Of a stretch of 64,000 nt of DNA, positions 9,613 to 21,148 are shown in pieces (positions within the stretch are counted from its first letter, which is position 1; the number at the start of each line of letters is the position of its first letter). The notes beneath the pieces were generated by a model that ran no database searches, was not told the origin of the DNA, and saw only the letters and a list, made by a program, of their open reading frames with translations. The stretch is taken from the NCBI RefSeq assembly GCF_028583425.1, contig NC_072806.1, forward strand, positions 37,060,001 to 37,124,000, read 5' to 3'. The position numbers and the translations under genes were made by a program. This stretch comes from Eublepharis macularius. Lineage: Eukaryota; Chordata; Lepidosauria; Squamata; Eublepharidae.

Positions 9613-11255
9613 GCTGCTTTTACAGCAAAAGCCTCTTTTTCCCATACATTCCAATTCCTTTCCGCCTCTGAAAACTTTCTGGAAAGGAAGGCGCAGGGTT
9701 TGAGCTGTCCGTCCGCCCCCCGCTGTAGGAGCACGCCCCCAATCGCCATGTCGCTGGCGTCGACCTGTACTATGAAGGGGCGGTTTTCATCGGGGTGTTG
9801 GAGAACGGGCGCTGTTTGGCATTCTGGTGTCCATGACAGTTTTGCGCTCGGCTTTTTGGCTTGGTCCCCCTTGTCTTTGGTTTTTAATAGTTCAGTTAGG
9901 GGGAGTGTGATCTGAGCAAAATTTGCAATGAATTCTCTATAGAAGTTGGCAAAGCCCAAGAAAGATTGCAGTTCCTTGCGGGTCGCGGGGGTTTGCCAAT
10001 TTAATACGGCTTGTATTTTGCCTGGATCCATTTTTAGGCCCTCTTGAGAAATACAATAGCCTAAATAGGTGAGTTCTGTTTTGTGGAACTCACATTTTGA
10101 GAGCTTAATGGGCAGTTTGTTCTTCATGAGAGTGGTTAAGACCCTTTTTACAAGGTCCACATGTTCCTCTTCGGTCTCCGAATAGATTAACACATCATCT
10201 AGGTACTCCACAACGCCTTTATATAGAAATTCGTGCAGTACTTCATTGATCATGGACATGAAAACCGATGGGGCCCCGGCCAGGCCAAAAGGCATAACTA
10301 AATATTCAGATTGGCCGAGGGGTGTGTTAAACGCGGTTTTCCATTCATCCCCTTTTCGAATACGGACATGGAAGTAAGCGTCTTTTAAATCTAATTTCGT
10401 AAAGACCTTACCTTGCGCCACGACGTTGAGTAGATCTCTGATGAGCGGGATGGGGTAGGCGTTGCTGGAGGAGACGGCGTTAAGTCCCCGAAAGTCGGTG
10501 CACAGTCTTAATCCCCTGTCCTTCTTTTTGACAAAGAGCACCGGCGCGGCATGGGGACTGTTAGCAGGGCGAATGAATCCCCTTTGAAGATTGAGATCGA
10601 TGAATTTGCGGAGCTCTTCTCTTTCGTTGGGACTCATGGGATAAAGACGGCCCTTGGGCAGCGAGGCGCCCGGTATGATTTCTACGGCACAGTCCATCCT
10701 CCTGTGAGGAGGTAAAGCATTAGCTTCTTCCTCGGTGAAGGCTTGGGTGTATGCTCTGTATTGCTTGGGTATTTGGTTGATTTCTTCTTGGGTGAGAAGA
10801 GCAGATTCACTTATAGTTGGGTCATTGCCCCAGTTTTGATCCCAACGGTGATTTTTACATGATTCATGGGTAAATGTAATGCTTCCCTCTGCCCAGTTGA
10901 TATAGGGGTTATGATCGCATAACCACCGGCTTCCCAGGATCAGGGGGTATTTCGCTGTGGCACTAATGATGAATGATCTTACCTCCCAATGGTGTCCCAT
11001 GCCGGTTATGATTGGTGTGGTTTCGGTAGTGACTGGATTCATGTTGGTGCCATCCATTTGCTCGAAAATTACCGGTATTTCCAAATCTTTTACTGGAAGC
11101 ACTAGTCCATTAACTAAAGCTGGTGTGATAATGTCTCTGGAACAGCCCGAATCAATTAGAGCTTGTACACGGATATGCATTTTCCTGTCCGGATTCACCA
11201 ATGTTACTGGTATGAAGAGTATGGACCCATGGGGGACTTTCGGTTTGGGATCCAT
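9613..11255 (-). CDS. pol: Chromovirus copy A pol, N-terminal part: protease, reverse transcriptase, RNase H
   Basis: Open from about 11,255 to the PLE insertion. Aspartic protease active site ALIDSGCSRDI lies near residues 33-43 of the listed frame. RT follows with FVKKKDRGLRLCTDFRGLN, LKDAYFHVRI, the FGLAGAPSVF block and the catalytic YLDDVLIYSE. RNase H begins at FIVQVDASDMAIGGVLLQ. Compared with copy B, about 11 codons are missing between RT and RNase H, a clean in-frame loss near 9800-9820. The first Met of the frame (MDPKPKV) is just inside the 5' break, so gag and the true gag/pol junction are absent. It continues in the same frame beyond the insertion. Confidence 0.88.
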
Positions 11256-12165
11256 GGAGGTCTAACGCAGCTCTAAGTGCAGAGCTGACCGGGCTGCCGT
11301 TTCAGCGGCCAGAGGGGCACAAATAGCCCCCGGCCACCTGCTCTCAGGCGGAGAACAGGCAAAGAACGCTCAAAGACCTCAGGGCGCGTCGATCTCGGGC
11401 GAGGGGGGGTTCTGCGCTAAGGATTCTCTCTCGTCCCTTGAGGTCCCACCCTAAGACAGGTCGGCTAAAATCTCTGCGGCAGAACCGGGGCCAGTGCGGC
11501 TGGCATAAGACCTACATGCCCAAGCTTCAACAGGGGAAAAGTAGGTGGAAAAGAAATTGAGATTGAAGCAGTGATTACAACCCAGAAAGACGCTTGAAAA
11601 GGTAAAGATCACTATCTCTCGAATTGGGATGGATTGCTTAAAGTAACGAACTTTTAAAGTGAAACTTTAAACTGCAACAGACAGAATATAATGAGGGGAA
11701 GACTCGGCAAGAAATAGTTTAGAAAAAGGACTAAGTTAAATGAAGCTATTAAAGAAACTGGACAATTGTTTTTCATACCTGTGGTCAGAGAGTGATAGCA
11801 GGCTGTGAGAAAATTTCTATCATCGCGAGAGCTGCAGTGGAGAGACGGGAAACAGGAAGTGCGTCACAGTGATAGAGCTGCTGGAGAGAGATGACCCTTA
11901 TTGGAGACAGGAAGAAGGGAATCACCATTTTTGAAAAGGGAAGGACTTTGACTTCAACAGGAGAGGAAGTAGGACATCTTGGATTGCAAAAAGACTACAG
12001 AAAAACCATAGAGAAAAGACGCCCGACATTTTGGACTTCTTGAAACATCCTTTGCTTTTTTTAAGAATCAGGTCAGTCAAATTAATTTAGAGGGACATAA
12101 ATTTAAATGCCACGGAGCTAAGGAAACGTGCAGACTCGTGGGAGCGAGGTAAATCAAGCCCCACG
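11256..12165 (+). mobile_element. L1 5' UTR
   Basis: About 0.9 kb of GC-rich then purine-rich leader precedes ORF1. Its left limit coincides with the place where Gypsy copy A breaks off (about 11,256-11,275), so the L1 either inserted there or was joined by a rearrangement. GC content is high at the start, as expected for an internal promoter in an L1 5' UTR, but no specific promoter element could be pinned down. Confidence 0.65.
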
Positions 12166-12951
12166 ATGTCGAAAAAAGAGTGGCAAACGGCTATTGAGAA
12201 CCTGGATAAAAAATTTCTGGAAATGTTAAAGGAATTGAAGGAGACAAAACAGGAGTTGGTGAGGGAAGTCAAAGATGTTAAAGAGACAGTAAAAAATGAA
12301 TTGGCAGAAGTAAAGAAGGGAATGGAAACAATACAAAATGACTTGCAAGCAGCGCAGCAAAAAGTCAATGTAGTCGAGAAGGTGGTGGAGAATCTTACAG
12401 AGACTCAACGAACTGATATGAGAGCAATGAGGGGAAGGATGGCAGTTGCGGAGAGTAAGTACATGGAGAAGCAGCTGAGGTTTCGAGGTTTGCCGGAAAT
12501 AGATGGAAAGACAGCACAAGAACAGGTTACAGAGGTGTTAGCTGAATACCTGGGAAAGGAGGAGGAGGAGGTTGTGGCTATCCTTGATGTGGTGTATTGA
12601 ATAAATTCCAGATTGGCGACCCAGAGGAAACTACCAAGGGATGTGATTGTGCAATTTACGACAAGGAATTCAAGAGAAATGATAGTGAGTAAGCAGTTTC
12701 AAGATCCATTGATAGTTGATGGCAAGACAGTTATCATCATGAAAGAGTTACCCAGATCTGTGCTGCTTGATCGGAAAAAATATAAAGTCTTAGTTCAGAA
12801 TTTGAAGGACATGAAAGTAAGATGCAGATGGGAATTACCGGAGGGGATATCCTTCGAATTCGGAGGAGTGAAAAAGCGCATCAGATCTGAATTTGAGATG
12901 GAAAAGTTTATGAGAGACAATGAAAAAGACTTACCAACAACAAGGCTATGA
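12166..12951 (+). pseudogene. ORF1: L1 ORF1 (RNA-binding protein), one in-frame stop
   Basis: A 262-codon frame with a single TGA at 12,598-12,600. The N-terminal half is a coiled coil (KKFLEMLKELKETKQELVRE through NVVEKVVENLTETQ). It is followed by the RRM-like core (KQLRFRGLPEI, LAEYLGKEEEE) and the C-terminal domain (RKLPRDVIVQFT; CRWELPEGISFEFGG). In family members the stop position is normally an Arg in the 'Y-R-x-N' motif, so CGA to TGA through CpG decay is likely. ORF1p trimers coat L1 RNA. Start at 12,166 is chosen because it is the first ATG before the coiled coil and lies just after the leader. ORF2 overlaps the stop in ATGA. Confidence 0.85.
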
Positions 12952-15900
12952 ATATGGAGTGTAAAGTACTATCTTGGAATGTAAATGGACTTAATTCACC
13001 TAATAAGAGAAAAAGTATTTTCCACTGGCTATTAAAACAAAAATGTGATATTGTGTGCTTGCAAGAGACCCATATTAGAAATCAGGATGTAAAATATCTT
13101 AAATTGGGCAAGTTGGGCAATGAGTTTGTAGCAGCCTCAAAAAAGAAAAAAAGGGGAGTGGTATTATACATAAGAGAGGAGCTACAGCCAAAGCTAATGA
13201 TTAGAGATGCGGAAGCCAGATTTATAGCAGTGGAATGTACATGGAATTTAAAGAAAGTGTTGGTGATTGGAATTTATGCACCAAATGGAGCAAAAGAGAG
13301 CTTCTTTGAGGATTTAAGGAAGCATTTAGATGAACTCTCTTATGATCAGATAATCCTTGCAGGAGACTTCAATGGAGTTACAAATTTAGAACAAGACAAA
13401 AAATCAGTAACTGCACAAAAGAAAAGAGGATTATTACCAAAGACTTTTTTTGCATTAATGCAACAGGAAACTCTGGAAGATGTGTGGAGAATGCAGAATC
13501 CCACAGGTAGACATTATACATTCTTCTCCGCAAGGCATTCTACCCTATCACGAATCGATATGATCTGGGCCTCAAAGGACTTAGTGCTTTGGACTAAGGA
13601 TGTAGAAATAATGCCCATGGTAGGCTCAGATCATAACCCAGTAATGTGGAAGTTTGGAAAAAGAATTAAGAGGAAAGGATGGAGAATAAATGAGGACTTG
13701 TTACAAGAGGGAGAAAATATGGAGATGTTGAGAAGGGAAACTAAATTCTTCATACAGCATAACATGAATCGAGAAGTACCAACCAACAAGGTATGGGATA
13801 CATATAAAGCAGTAATTAGAGGCATACTAATGGAATTAAATGGAAGAGCTCGAAAGAAAAGAGAGGAGAAGAGACAGGAGATTATGGAAAAAATAAAAGC
13901 AAAAGAAATACAATTAAAGAAAAGACCAGGGAAAAAGAAAATCTATCAAGATATTAAAATCCTTCAAGAGCAGTTGACGGCAATGAATAATAGAGAATTG
14001 GAATGGAATCTTAAAAGAATGAATCAAAAGTCGTTTGAAGGTGCAAATAAACCTGGGAAATATTTGGCATGGCAATTGAAGAAGAGAAAGGAGAAAAAAA
14101 CAATTAATAAAGTATGTGAGGACAATAAAGTGTATCTGGAACAGACTGCTATAAGCAGAGCTTTCTATAAATTTTATGCTAAATTGTATGACAAAAAAGA
14201 AGTGACTAAAGATTCAATAGCGACATATTTGGGGAAAATTAAGCTTCCAGTAATTTCGGACGATTGGAGAGCTAAATTGAACAGTGAAGTAACAGAGGAA
14301 GAGATAAGAAAAGCAATACAGTCAACAAATTTGGGGAAGGCGCCGGGACCTGACGGACTTACAGCTAAATTTTACAAGGTAATGGTCAATGAGCTGGCAT
14401 CATTTCTAAAAGAAGTGATCAATGGTGTTTTGAGAGATCAAAGAATTCCAGATACCTGGAGTGAAGCTAATATATCATTGATCCCTAAAGAAGGACAGGA
14501 CTTGACTAATGTTAAAAACTATAGACCTATTTCCTTACTTAACAATGACTACAAGATCTTTGCGAAGGTCTTGGCAGAGAGACTAAAGGGATGGCTTTCC
14601 GAAGTTATTGGGGAAGAACAAGCAGGTTTTTTACCAAACAGACAAATCAGAGACAACCTAAGGACAGTTATAAATGCTATTGAATACTACGATAGGCGTT
14701 GTGATAAGGAGGTTGGGTTCTTCTTCGTAGATGCTGAAAAAGCATTTGACAATTTGAACTGGGACTTTATGTTTGCCACTATGGAACAGCTACAAATGGG
14801 AGAAAGATTCATAAGAGCAGTGAAAGAAATTTACAGAGACCAGAGTGCAGCAATTGTGGTGAATGACGAGTTGACTAAAAAACTGACTATTGGCAAAGGT
14901 ACTAGACAAGGTTGCCCGTTGTCTCCACTGTTGTTTATTTTGGTTTTGGAAATGTTAATGATACAGATTCGAGAAGACAATGCAATCCGTGGAATAAAGA
15001 TAAAAGACTTTTCCTACAAGGTCAGAGCATTTGCAGATGATATAATGTTAATTGTGGAAGATCCAATTGAAAACATGCCTAAGGTAATAGAAAAAATTAA
15101 AGAATTTGGAGACTTGGCAGGTTTTTATGTAAACAAAAAGAAATCAAAGATATTATGCAAAAATATGACTAAGTTAAAACAGCAATTGATGGAACTTATA
15201 GACTGTGAAGTAACAAATAAGGTGAAATATCTGGGAGTTGAACTGACTGCAAAAAATATAGATCTATTCAAGAATAATTATGAGAAATTATGGACTCAAA
15301 TAGAGCAGGATTTGATTAAATGGAATAGATTGATCTTGTCATGGTTGGGAAGAATTGCAGTAGTTAAGATGAATGTGTTGCCAAGAGTGATGTTTCTGTT
15401 ACAGACAATACCAATCATTAGGGACTCTAAGCAGTTTGACAAATGGCAGAGGAAAATATCGGAGTTTGTGTGGGCAGGCAGGAAGCCTCGAGTGAAAATG
15501 AAAGTATTACAGGATGCAAAGGAAAGAGGTGGAATGCAATTGCCCAATTTGAGACTTTATTACGATGCAATTTGTTTGGTATGGTTGAAAGATTGGATGA
15601 AGCTGAAAAATCGCAAACTGCTGGCCTTAGAGGGATATAAAAAATTATTTGGATGGCATGCATACTTATGGTATGACAAAGTAAAAGCAGATTCTATGTT
15701 TTTGCACCATTACATTCGGAGAAGCCTCTTCTCAACTTGGAAGAAGTACAAAGACTACCTGCAAGAAGGAATCCCCTCCTGGGTGGTTCCATATGAAGTA
15801 ATAGATCCGAGAACGGTTGACAATGAACAACAGTGCTTAATGTACAAGGAGATAACGCGAATAGAACTTTCTAAAATAAGAATAAGGACGCAACAAGAGT

Positions 15901-16424
15901 TGTCTCCAAATTATGACTGGTTTCAATATAGACAAGTTAGAGATCTTTACTACTCGGACTGTGTGAAGGGAGGGATAAGAATGGAGAACTCAGATTTAGA
16001 GAAAGCAATTCTACAAGAAGAAAAAAAGGAAATCTCTAAGATATACAAAGTACTGTTAAAATGGTACATGGAAGATGAAGTAGTTAAAGTGCAAATGGTG
16101 AAGTGGGCTATAAATTTTAATAAAGAAATAACAATGGAGGCGTGGGAATATTTGTGGAAAAATACATTGAAGATTACGACATGCACCAGTATCAAAGAGA
16201 ATCTCTACAAAATGATTTATCGTTGGTATTTGACACCAAAGAAAATTGCGCTAGGGAACCTGAATACATCTAATAAATGCTGGAAATGTAAAAAGCATGA
16301 GGGATCTCTGTATCACATGTGGTGGACTTGTGAGGTAGCTAGGCAGTACTGGGGGGAAATAATAAGAGTAATGAGTGAGATTTTACAATTTCAAGTTAAT
16401 AAGAATATATATAAAATGCATTAA
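12948..16424 (+). CDS. ORF2: L1 ORF2: endonuclease and reverse transcriptase, 3'-truncated
   Basis: A 1158-residue frame beginning in the ATGA overlap with ORF1. The AP-type endonuclease spans about residues 1-240: SWNVNGLN, CLQETHIR (catalytic Glu), YAPNG, LAGDFNG, SRIDMIW and SDHNPV. RT spans about 440-780: GKAPGPDGL, YRPISLLN, EEQAGFLPNRQ, FFVDAEKAFD, TRQGCPLSPLLF and the catalytic AFADDIMLIV (Asp 697-698). The Cys-rich motif CWKCKKHEGSLYHMWWTC (CX2CX8HX4C) is near the end. Human-type ORF2 is about 1275 residues; here the frame stops soon after the Cys motif in AT-rich unrelated sequence, and no 3' UTR or poly(A) follows. So the 3' end is lost while the protein core is fully open. It nicks DNA and primes reverse transcription at the target. 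Confidence 0.93.
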   Translation: MNMECKVLSWNVNGLNSPNKRKSIFHWLLKQKCDIVCLQETHIRNQDVKYLKLGKLGNEFVAASKKKKRGVVLYIREELQPKLMIRDAEARFIAVECTWNLKKVLVIGIYAPNGAKESFFEDLRKHLDELSYDQIILAGDFNGVTNLEQDKKSVTAQKKRGLLPKTFFALMQQETLEDVWRMQNPTGRHYTFFSARHSTLSRIDMIWASKDLVLWTKDVEIMPMVGSDHNPVMWKFGKRIKRKGWRINEDLLQEGENMEMLRRETKFFIQHNMNREVPTNKVWDTYKAVIRGILMELNGRARKKREEKRQEIMEKIKAKEIQLKKRPGKKKIYQDIKILQEQLTAMNNRELEWNLKRMNQKSFEGANKPGKYLAWQLKKRKEKKTINKVCEDNKVYLEQTAISRAFYKFYAKLYDKKEVTKDSIATYLGKIKLPVISDDWRAKLNSEVTEEEIRKAIQSTNLGKAPGPDGLTAKFYKVMVNELASFLKEVINGVLRDQRIPDTWSEANISLIPKEGQDLTNVKNYRPISLLNNDYKIFAKVLAERLKGWLSEVIGEEQAGFLPNRQIRDNLRTVINAIEYYDRRCDKEVGFFFVDAEKAFDNLNWDFMFATMEQLQMGERFIRAVKEIYRDQSAAIVVNDELTKKLTIGKGTRQGCPLSPLLFILVLEMLMIQIREDNAIRGIKIKDFSYKVRAFADDIMLIVEDPIENMPKVIEKIKEFGDLAGFYVNKKKSKILCKNMTKLKQQLMELIDCEVTNKVKYLGVELTAKNIDLFKNNYEKLWTQIEQDLIKWNRLILSWLGRIAVVKMNVLPRVMFLLQTIPIIRDSKQFDKWQRKISEFVWAGRKPRVKMKVLQDAKERGGMQLPNLRLYYDAICLVWLKDWMKLKNRKLLALEGYKKLFGWHAYLWYDKVKADSMFLHHYIRRSLFSTWKKYKDYLQEGIPSWVVPYEVIDPRTVDNEQQCLMYKEITRIELSKIRIRTQQELSPNYDWFQYRQVRDLYYSDCVKGGIRMENSDLEKAILQEEKKEISKIYKVLLKWYMEDEVVKVQMVKWAINFNKEITMEAWEYLWKNTLKITTCTSIKENLYKMIYRWYLTPKKIALGNLNTSNKCWKCKKHEGSLYHMWWTCEVARQYWGEIIRVMSEILQFQVNKNIYKMH

Positions 16425-16659
16425 ATAAACACATATATACATGGAAACAAAATACACAAGCAGCAGAGGCTTCAGTAAAGAAGATGGGCCCTGCCTGACA
16501 TCTCAGAGATGTCCAGGGTGGGCACCTGCCAAGCGTCCCTTGGGCAGAAGCGAGAAAAGCCACAGGAAAATAGTTGCCCTTAAATAGAGCGTAATGTTCC
16601 CCGGAGGACACTCAGATCAATAGATAAACATCTCTTGGTGGTCCCCAGACCCAAAGACA
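16425..16659. other. No recognisable feature
   Basis: Junction sequence after the broken L1. It opens with AT-rich repeats (AAATAAACACATATATAC) and then becomes ordinary non-coding sequence. No poly(A) tail or target duplication was visible. Confidence 0.4.
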
Positions 16660-17130
16660 TCCGCCTTGCCTAGGGGTGCCATTCTCCTGCCTGGGGTGGA
16701 GGATCCCCTGCTCCCACCCTCTCCCATCCATACTTACTTGGCCGGCAGGGGGTGTGCTTCCCAGGCCCCACCCTGCCAAGCACACCCCCGAATGGTGTGG
16801 CGAGCTCCTGGGCAGTGCGGCGAGCCCCCGGGTAGCATGGCATGCCCCCGTGCCCACAGCGGCCCGATTCAGGCTGAATTGCACCCTGCAGCGGGACCAT
16901 TTTGAGCCAAATTGCACCACTCAGCAGGCTGATCCAGCCCCTTGGTGAGCATGGGAGTGTTCCCAGGCCGCCCTTTGACCCATGTGATGATGTCACTTCC
17001 CGGAAGTGACATCATTGGGCAAGCTGGGAGCATGCACACAAGAAAAACACAGGGGACACAGCAAGGTAAGTGCTGGGCTCCCAGACTCCCGCTGGGGGAG
17101 TCAAGGGACCTGGGAAATCCTAACCTTGCC
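16660..17130. repeat. Interspersed repeat with ETS/CRE-like palindrome
   Basis: Second copy of the repeat family seen at 1960-2258. The inverted pair TGATGTCACTTCC / GGAAGTGACATCA is at 16,987-17,014, and GTAAGTGCTGGGCTCCCAGA near 17,066 parallels GTAAGTGCCAGGTATCCCA in the first copy. Ends are blurred. No coding content. Confidence 0.5.
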
Positions 17131-17540
17131 TCAACCAGGACCAGGGCCTTCTCAGCCCTGGCTCCTGCCTGGTAGAACTCTCTGTCTGTGGAGACCTGGG
17201 CTGAGCAACATTGCTGGGCCTGTAAGCCAGAGATATTCCACCAGGCATATGGTGGTTGAGGCAGGTGGGCCATGAAACCAGCTTCCTGCCATGAGGAGGG
17301 CAGGGTTTACTCCTCTTCTGTCAGTGTCGAATAGTTGGCCATCCGTCCCCATGGATTGCTGTTTGGGCTGTTCAATATGTGTGCTGCTGCCTTTTAGAAA
17401 ACGTATTATGTATTTATTGATGTTTTTATCTGGTTTTAAAGTAATATGTCTATGTATTTTATATATGTTGTATTCCGCTCTGAGCCCATTCACAGGGAGA
17501 GCAGACTAGGAATATGATAAATAATAATAATAAAAGTATC
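17131..17540 (+). repeat. L2-like LINE 3' end
   Basis: The first 200 bases are remnants of the RT C-terminus (GGAACTCTCTG..., CCAGAGATATTCCACCAGGC, corresponding to 'WNSLP...LFRQAYG'). They are followed by a T-rich 3' UTR, TTCCGCTCTGAGCCCATTC and a terminal (AAT)n. This matches the common squamate L2-clade 3' end. Confidence 0.65.
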
Positions 17541-17766
17541 AGAGGAATGAGTTCAATGCACTGTACACCTGAAGTGTCCTCAGTTGCTTTGAAAGAAACA
17601 AATGTCACCAACACAGTTATATTTATCCTTATTAAAATTAGCCAGACAGAAAATCTCCTCAATGGGAAAGGTGTCCATATGCCATTCTTCTGCGTTTGGG
17701 CATGTTTTCTTCTACGCAGAGCAGATGCAAGCCCAGAAGGGACAGTCTGGTCAGGAAGGTTGGAAA
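17541..17766. other. Flank of Gypsy copy C
   Basis: Non-coding flank that ends in CCTGC, the left half of the 5-bp target duplication of the element that follows. Confidence 0.4.
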
Positions 17767-17771
17767 CCTGC

Positions 17772-18100
17772 TATTATGTACTGGGGTAGGCCCCGCAAGT
17801 GATTCAGCCAGGCAGTGACTTCAGCTCATAGTATAGTTTATTGTACAAGAGAAGAACAACCGGCCCTGAAGGGGCCACAATATATACACTCCCAACTCCA
17901 CCCCATATCCATAACAACCCAATAAGAATGTGGGCTTTAGGATCCTTCATTTGCATGCACTAAACAAAAGACATCCTGTTGACTTGATTGCAATTGGCTC
18001 ATGTCCAAGGAATAACGATTGGTTGCTGACATCCCAATTCCTGATAGGATTGGTTACCTTAGGAGCCTAGTTCTCCTCGAAGCTAGCTCAATACATAACA
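17772..18100 (-). mobile_element. 3' LTR of copy C
   Basis: 329 bp, same length as the partner at 22,365. On the minus strand it opens with TGTTATGTATTGAGC and closes with CCAGTACATAATA. The expected closing CA has become TA in both LTRs, so the change predates insertion. Roughly five mismatches to the other LTR were counted by eye. Confidence 0.9.
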
Positions 18101-18120
18101 CCCCTCCCCCCTAAGCTTGG
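18101..18120 (-). other. Polypurine tract of copy C
   Basis: Minus-strand CCAAGCTTAGGGGGGAGGGG lies directly upstream of the 3' LTR and is the expected plus-strand primer. Confidence 0.8.
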
Positions 18121-19480
18121 GGTGCCCCGCTCCAAACATAGTCCCCCAGAAAGGCCGGTGGTTGGCGCACCCGTTGGGACCTGCGCAACCCCTCTGTGTT
18201 CTGGCTCCCCGCGGTCGGTCCCTCGCTATTGGTTGCAGGCTGCCCGGCAGGGATGGAGGGGGTTGCCTCGGTGGTGCCTGTGGCGCCGGGCGTCATTGGT
18301 AGCGGGTCATGGCTTCCCTGCGGCCCGCCCGGGTGGCTCTCTAGTCTCTGTGACACAAGGGGGCAAGTTACCATCCCGTTCCAGCTCTCATGGTGGCCAT
18401 CGTTTCCGCAGCTGGTCGATGTGCCGGCGGTAGATCTTGCCCTCGGAGGCGGCTACTTCGTAGGAGACAGGTCCGGTGGTCCTAGTGATGGTTGCCGGTA
18501 TCCAGACTGGCCCGGCCCCGTAGTTCCGAGCATACACTAGGTCGCCTGGCTGGAATGCTCGGGGCGGGTCCGGTGCCTCCGTCTCTCCCTTGGTGTCGGG
18601 TGCGAAGTCTGGGTGCAGCCGATCCAGTAGTGTGGTCAACCTCCGCCCCATTAGCAGCTCCGCTGGGCTCCAGCCCGTCGTGGCATGGGGGGTGATGTGT
18701 TGACGCAGCAAGAGGTCCGCCAGGTGCTGGCTACAGTCCCCCCGGCCGAGCTTGTGCAGTGACTCCTTCACTGACCTCACCATGCGCTCCGCTTGCCCGT
18801 TCATGGAGGGATGAAACGGCGCCGATGTGACGTGCTGGATGGCATTGTTCTCCAGGAATGTTTGAAATTCCCGCAACGTGAACTGGGCGGCGTTGTCTGA
18901 CACGATGGTGTCTGGCAGCCCGTGTGTTGCGATTAGGCGCCGTAGGGCGCGAATGACAACTCCTGACGTCATGGCTGATACCGGGACTACCTCCAGCCAC
19001 TTGGAGTATGAGTCCACAACGACTAGGAAAGTGTGTCCTTGGAAGGGGCCTGCAAAGTCTATGTGGAGCCGCGACCATGGCGTTCACGTTGTCTCCCAGG
19101 GTCGCACCAGAGCTTGCGGCATTTCGGGCTGGGCTTCTTGGCAAGGCTGGCAAGCCCGGACCCATCCTTCCACCTCCCTGTCTATTCCCGGCCACCACAC
19201 ATAGCTGCGGGCCAGCGCCTTCATCTTTACTATCCCTGGGTGCTCCACGTGCAGCGCCTCTAGCACCCGCTGTCGCAGCTTGGGGGGGACAACGACCCTG
19301 CTCCCCCAGAGTAGACACCCTTTGTGCATTGATAGTTCATGTTGGCGGGAGTGAAATGGTTGGAGCTCAGGTTCAGCTCCCCCCGCTGGCCACCCCCTCC
19401 ACACCCAGTTGAGGACCCGGGAGATAGTGGGGTCCTTGGCAGAGTGTGCCGCTATGTCCGAAGCCACAAGGGGGGGGCTA
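18111..19480 (-). pseudogene. pol: Copy C integrase
   Basis: Two frames cover the integrase. From about 19,480 to 19,084: the zinc finger (LHVEHPGIVKMKAL ... CQPCQ). From 19,017 to 18,388: the core with Asp in VVDSYSKWLEVVP context, Asp in IVSDNAAQF and Glu in HPSMNGQAERMV. It continues in a third frame to the tail LRRSQRVRQPPAFLGDYV at 18,374-18,111. The frame changes near 19,490, 19,050 and 18,380 mean no single protein can be made. Integrase would join the cDNA to the chromosome. Confidence 0.85.
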
Positions 19481-21148
19481 TGGCAAGTCCTCGATCTGCA
19501 TGACCCCGTGGGCCGGTGAGGGGTCGTTGGCAGGCTCTGGCAACAGCAGGCGGCTGAGGGCATCAGCATGGCCAATGGCCTTCCCAGGCCTGTAGGACAG
19601 CTGGTGGTCGTAGGCGGACAGGAACACCGACCAGCGCAGCATCCGGGGCAACATTACTTGCGGCGTTTGCCGGTCCGCCACTAAGAGGCCGAGTAGAGGC
19701 TTGTGGTCCGTGGTTATCACGAACCGCCGCCCGTAGACGTAGTCATGAAACTTCTTGACTCCCGCTACCAGTGCCAGGGCCTCCTTGTCGATCTGCGCGT
19801 AGTTCCGCTCAGCTCGTGACAGGGATCTTGAGAAGTAGGTGATCGGAGCCTCCCGGCCGTCTGGCATCCGGTGGCTCAGCACAGAACCGATCCCGTACAG
19901 AGAAGCATCGCTGGCAAGGATGAGTGGCTTGCTTTCGTCGAAATGTGTCAGCACGGCCTCGGAAGACAGGAGCTCCTTGACCGCTGTGAATGCACAGGCA
20001 TGCCTGCAGTCCCACGTCCACTTAGCGTTCTTTTCCAGGAGGCGGTGCAAGGGTTCCGCCAGCGACGCCTTGTGCGGTAGGAAGGCATGGTAAAACGTCA
20101 GTAGCCCTAAGAAGGCTTGGAGCTCCTTCTTGGAGCGAGGTGGCAGAGCTTTGGAGATGGCTTGCACCTTGCTATCCGTAGGGTGGATTCCGTCCACATC
20201 GATGAGGAATCCTAGGAACTCTACTCTGGGCACGCCGAACTGGCACTTCTCCTTCTTTACCTTGAGTCCCGCGTCTTGAAGGCGGCGCAGCACTTCCCAG
20301 AGCCTGTCGGTGAGCTCGGAGGGGGCGGATCCTGCGATCAGGACGTCATCAAAGTACGGAATGACGCCCGGGATTCCCTGCAGCAACCCCTCCATGAGTC
20401 CCTGGAAGATGCCTGGGGCTATGCTCACCCCAAATTGGAGTCTCTTGACCTTGAATGCTCCGCGGTGGGTCACGATGGTTTGCGCCTCCGTGGTAGCTTC
20501 ATCCACCGGCAGTTGCTGGTATGCTTGCGCCAGGTTGATCTTTGCGAATATGCGTCCCCCCGCTAAGGATGCCAGGAGGTGGCTGACCACCGGCACGGGG
20601 TACGCATGTTGTTGCAGCGCTTTGTTGATAGTGCACTTGTAGTCCATGCAGATTCGCACGTCCCCTTTGGCCTTGATGGGCGTGACAATTGGTGTCTCCC
20701 AGCAGGCATGCGACACGGGCTCGAGAACTCCCTGTGCGATCAGGCGGTCCAATTCCTCATCTATGCGTGGCTTGAGGGCAAAGGGAACCCTGCGCGCCTT
20801 GAGGCAGACTGGCGCTGCCGCTGGATTCAGGTTGAATGAGACGGGTGGACCCTTGTAGCAGCCAAGGGACCCATCGAACACGCTGGGAAATTCTTCGCAG
20901 ACTGCACGGATACCTGATTGGCTGACTTGTTGGACCCCGGTGACGTGGAGGCCCAACGCCTCAAACCAATCAAGCCCCAGCAAACTGGTGAGGCACCCCT
21001 TGACTACAACCACACGGAGGGGGCCCTGGAACTGCTTGTAGCTGACCTCGACTAGGCCAACTCCTGCCACTGGAACCCGTCGTCCCTGGAAGTCCGTCAG
21101 GATCAGGTCGCTTGGTTCTAGCCACTTCCTTCTCCCGCCAGTGCACAC
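19478..21148 (-). pseudogene. pol: Copy C protease end, reverse transcriptase and RNase H
   Basis: 556 open codons following an in-frame TGA at 21,149-21,151. The frame starts inside the protease: its C-terminal hallmark SLLGLDWFEALGL is about 55 residues in. RT carries RVPFALKPRIDEELDRL, DVRICMDYK, INLAQAYQQLPV and the catalytic PYFDDVLIAG. RNase H follows (LILASDASLYGIGSVLS; TTDHKPLLGLL). The frame then shifts near the integrase. The stop before it separates the DSG catalytic residues from the rest of the protease, so it is damage, not a gag/pol boundary. Confidence 0.88.
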
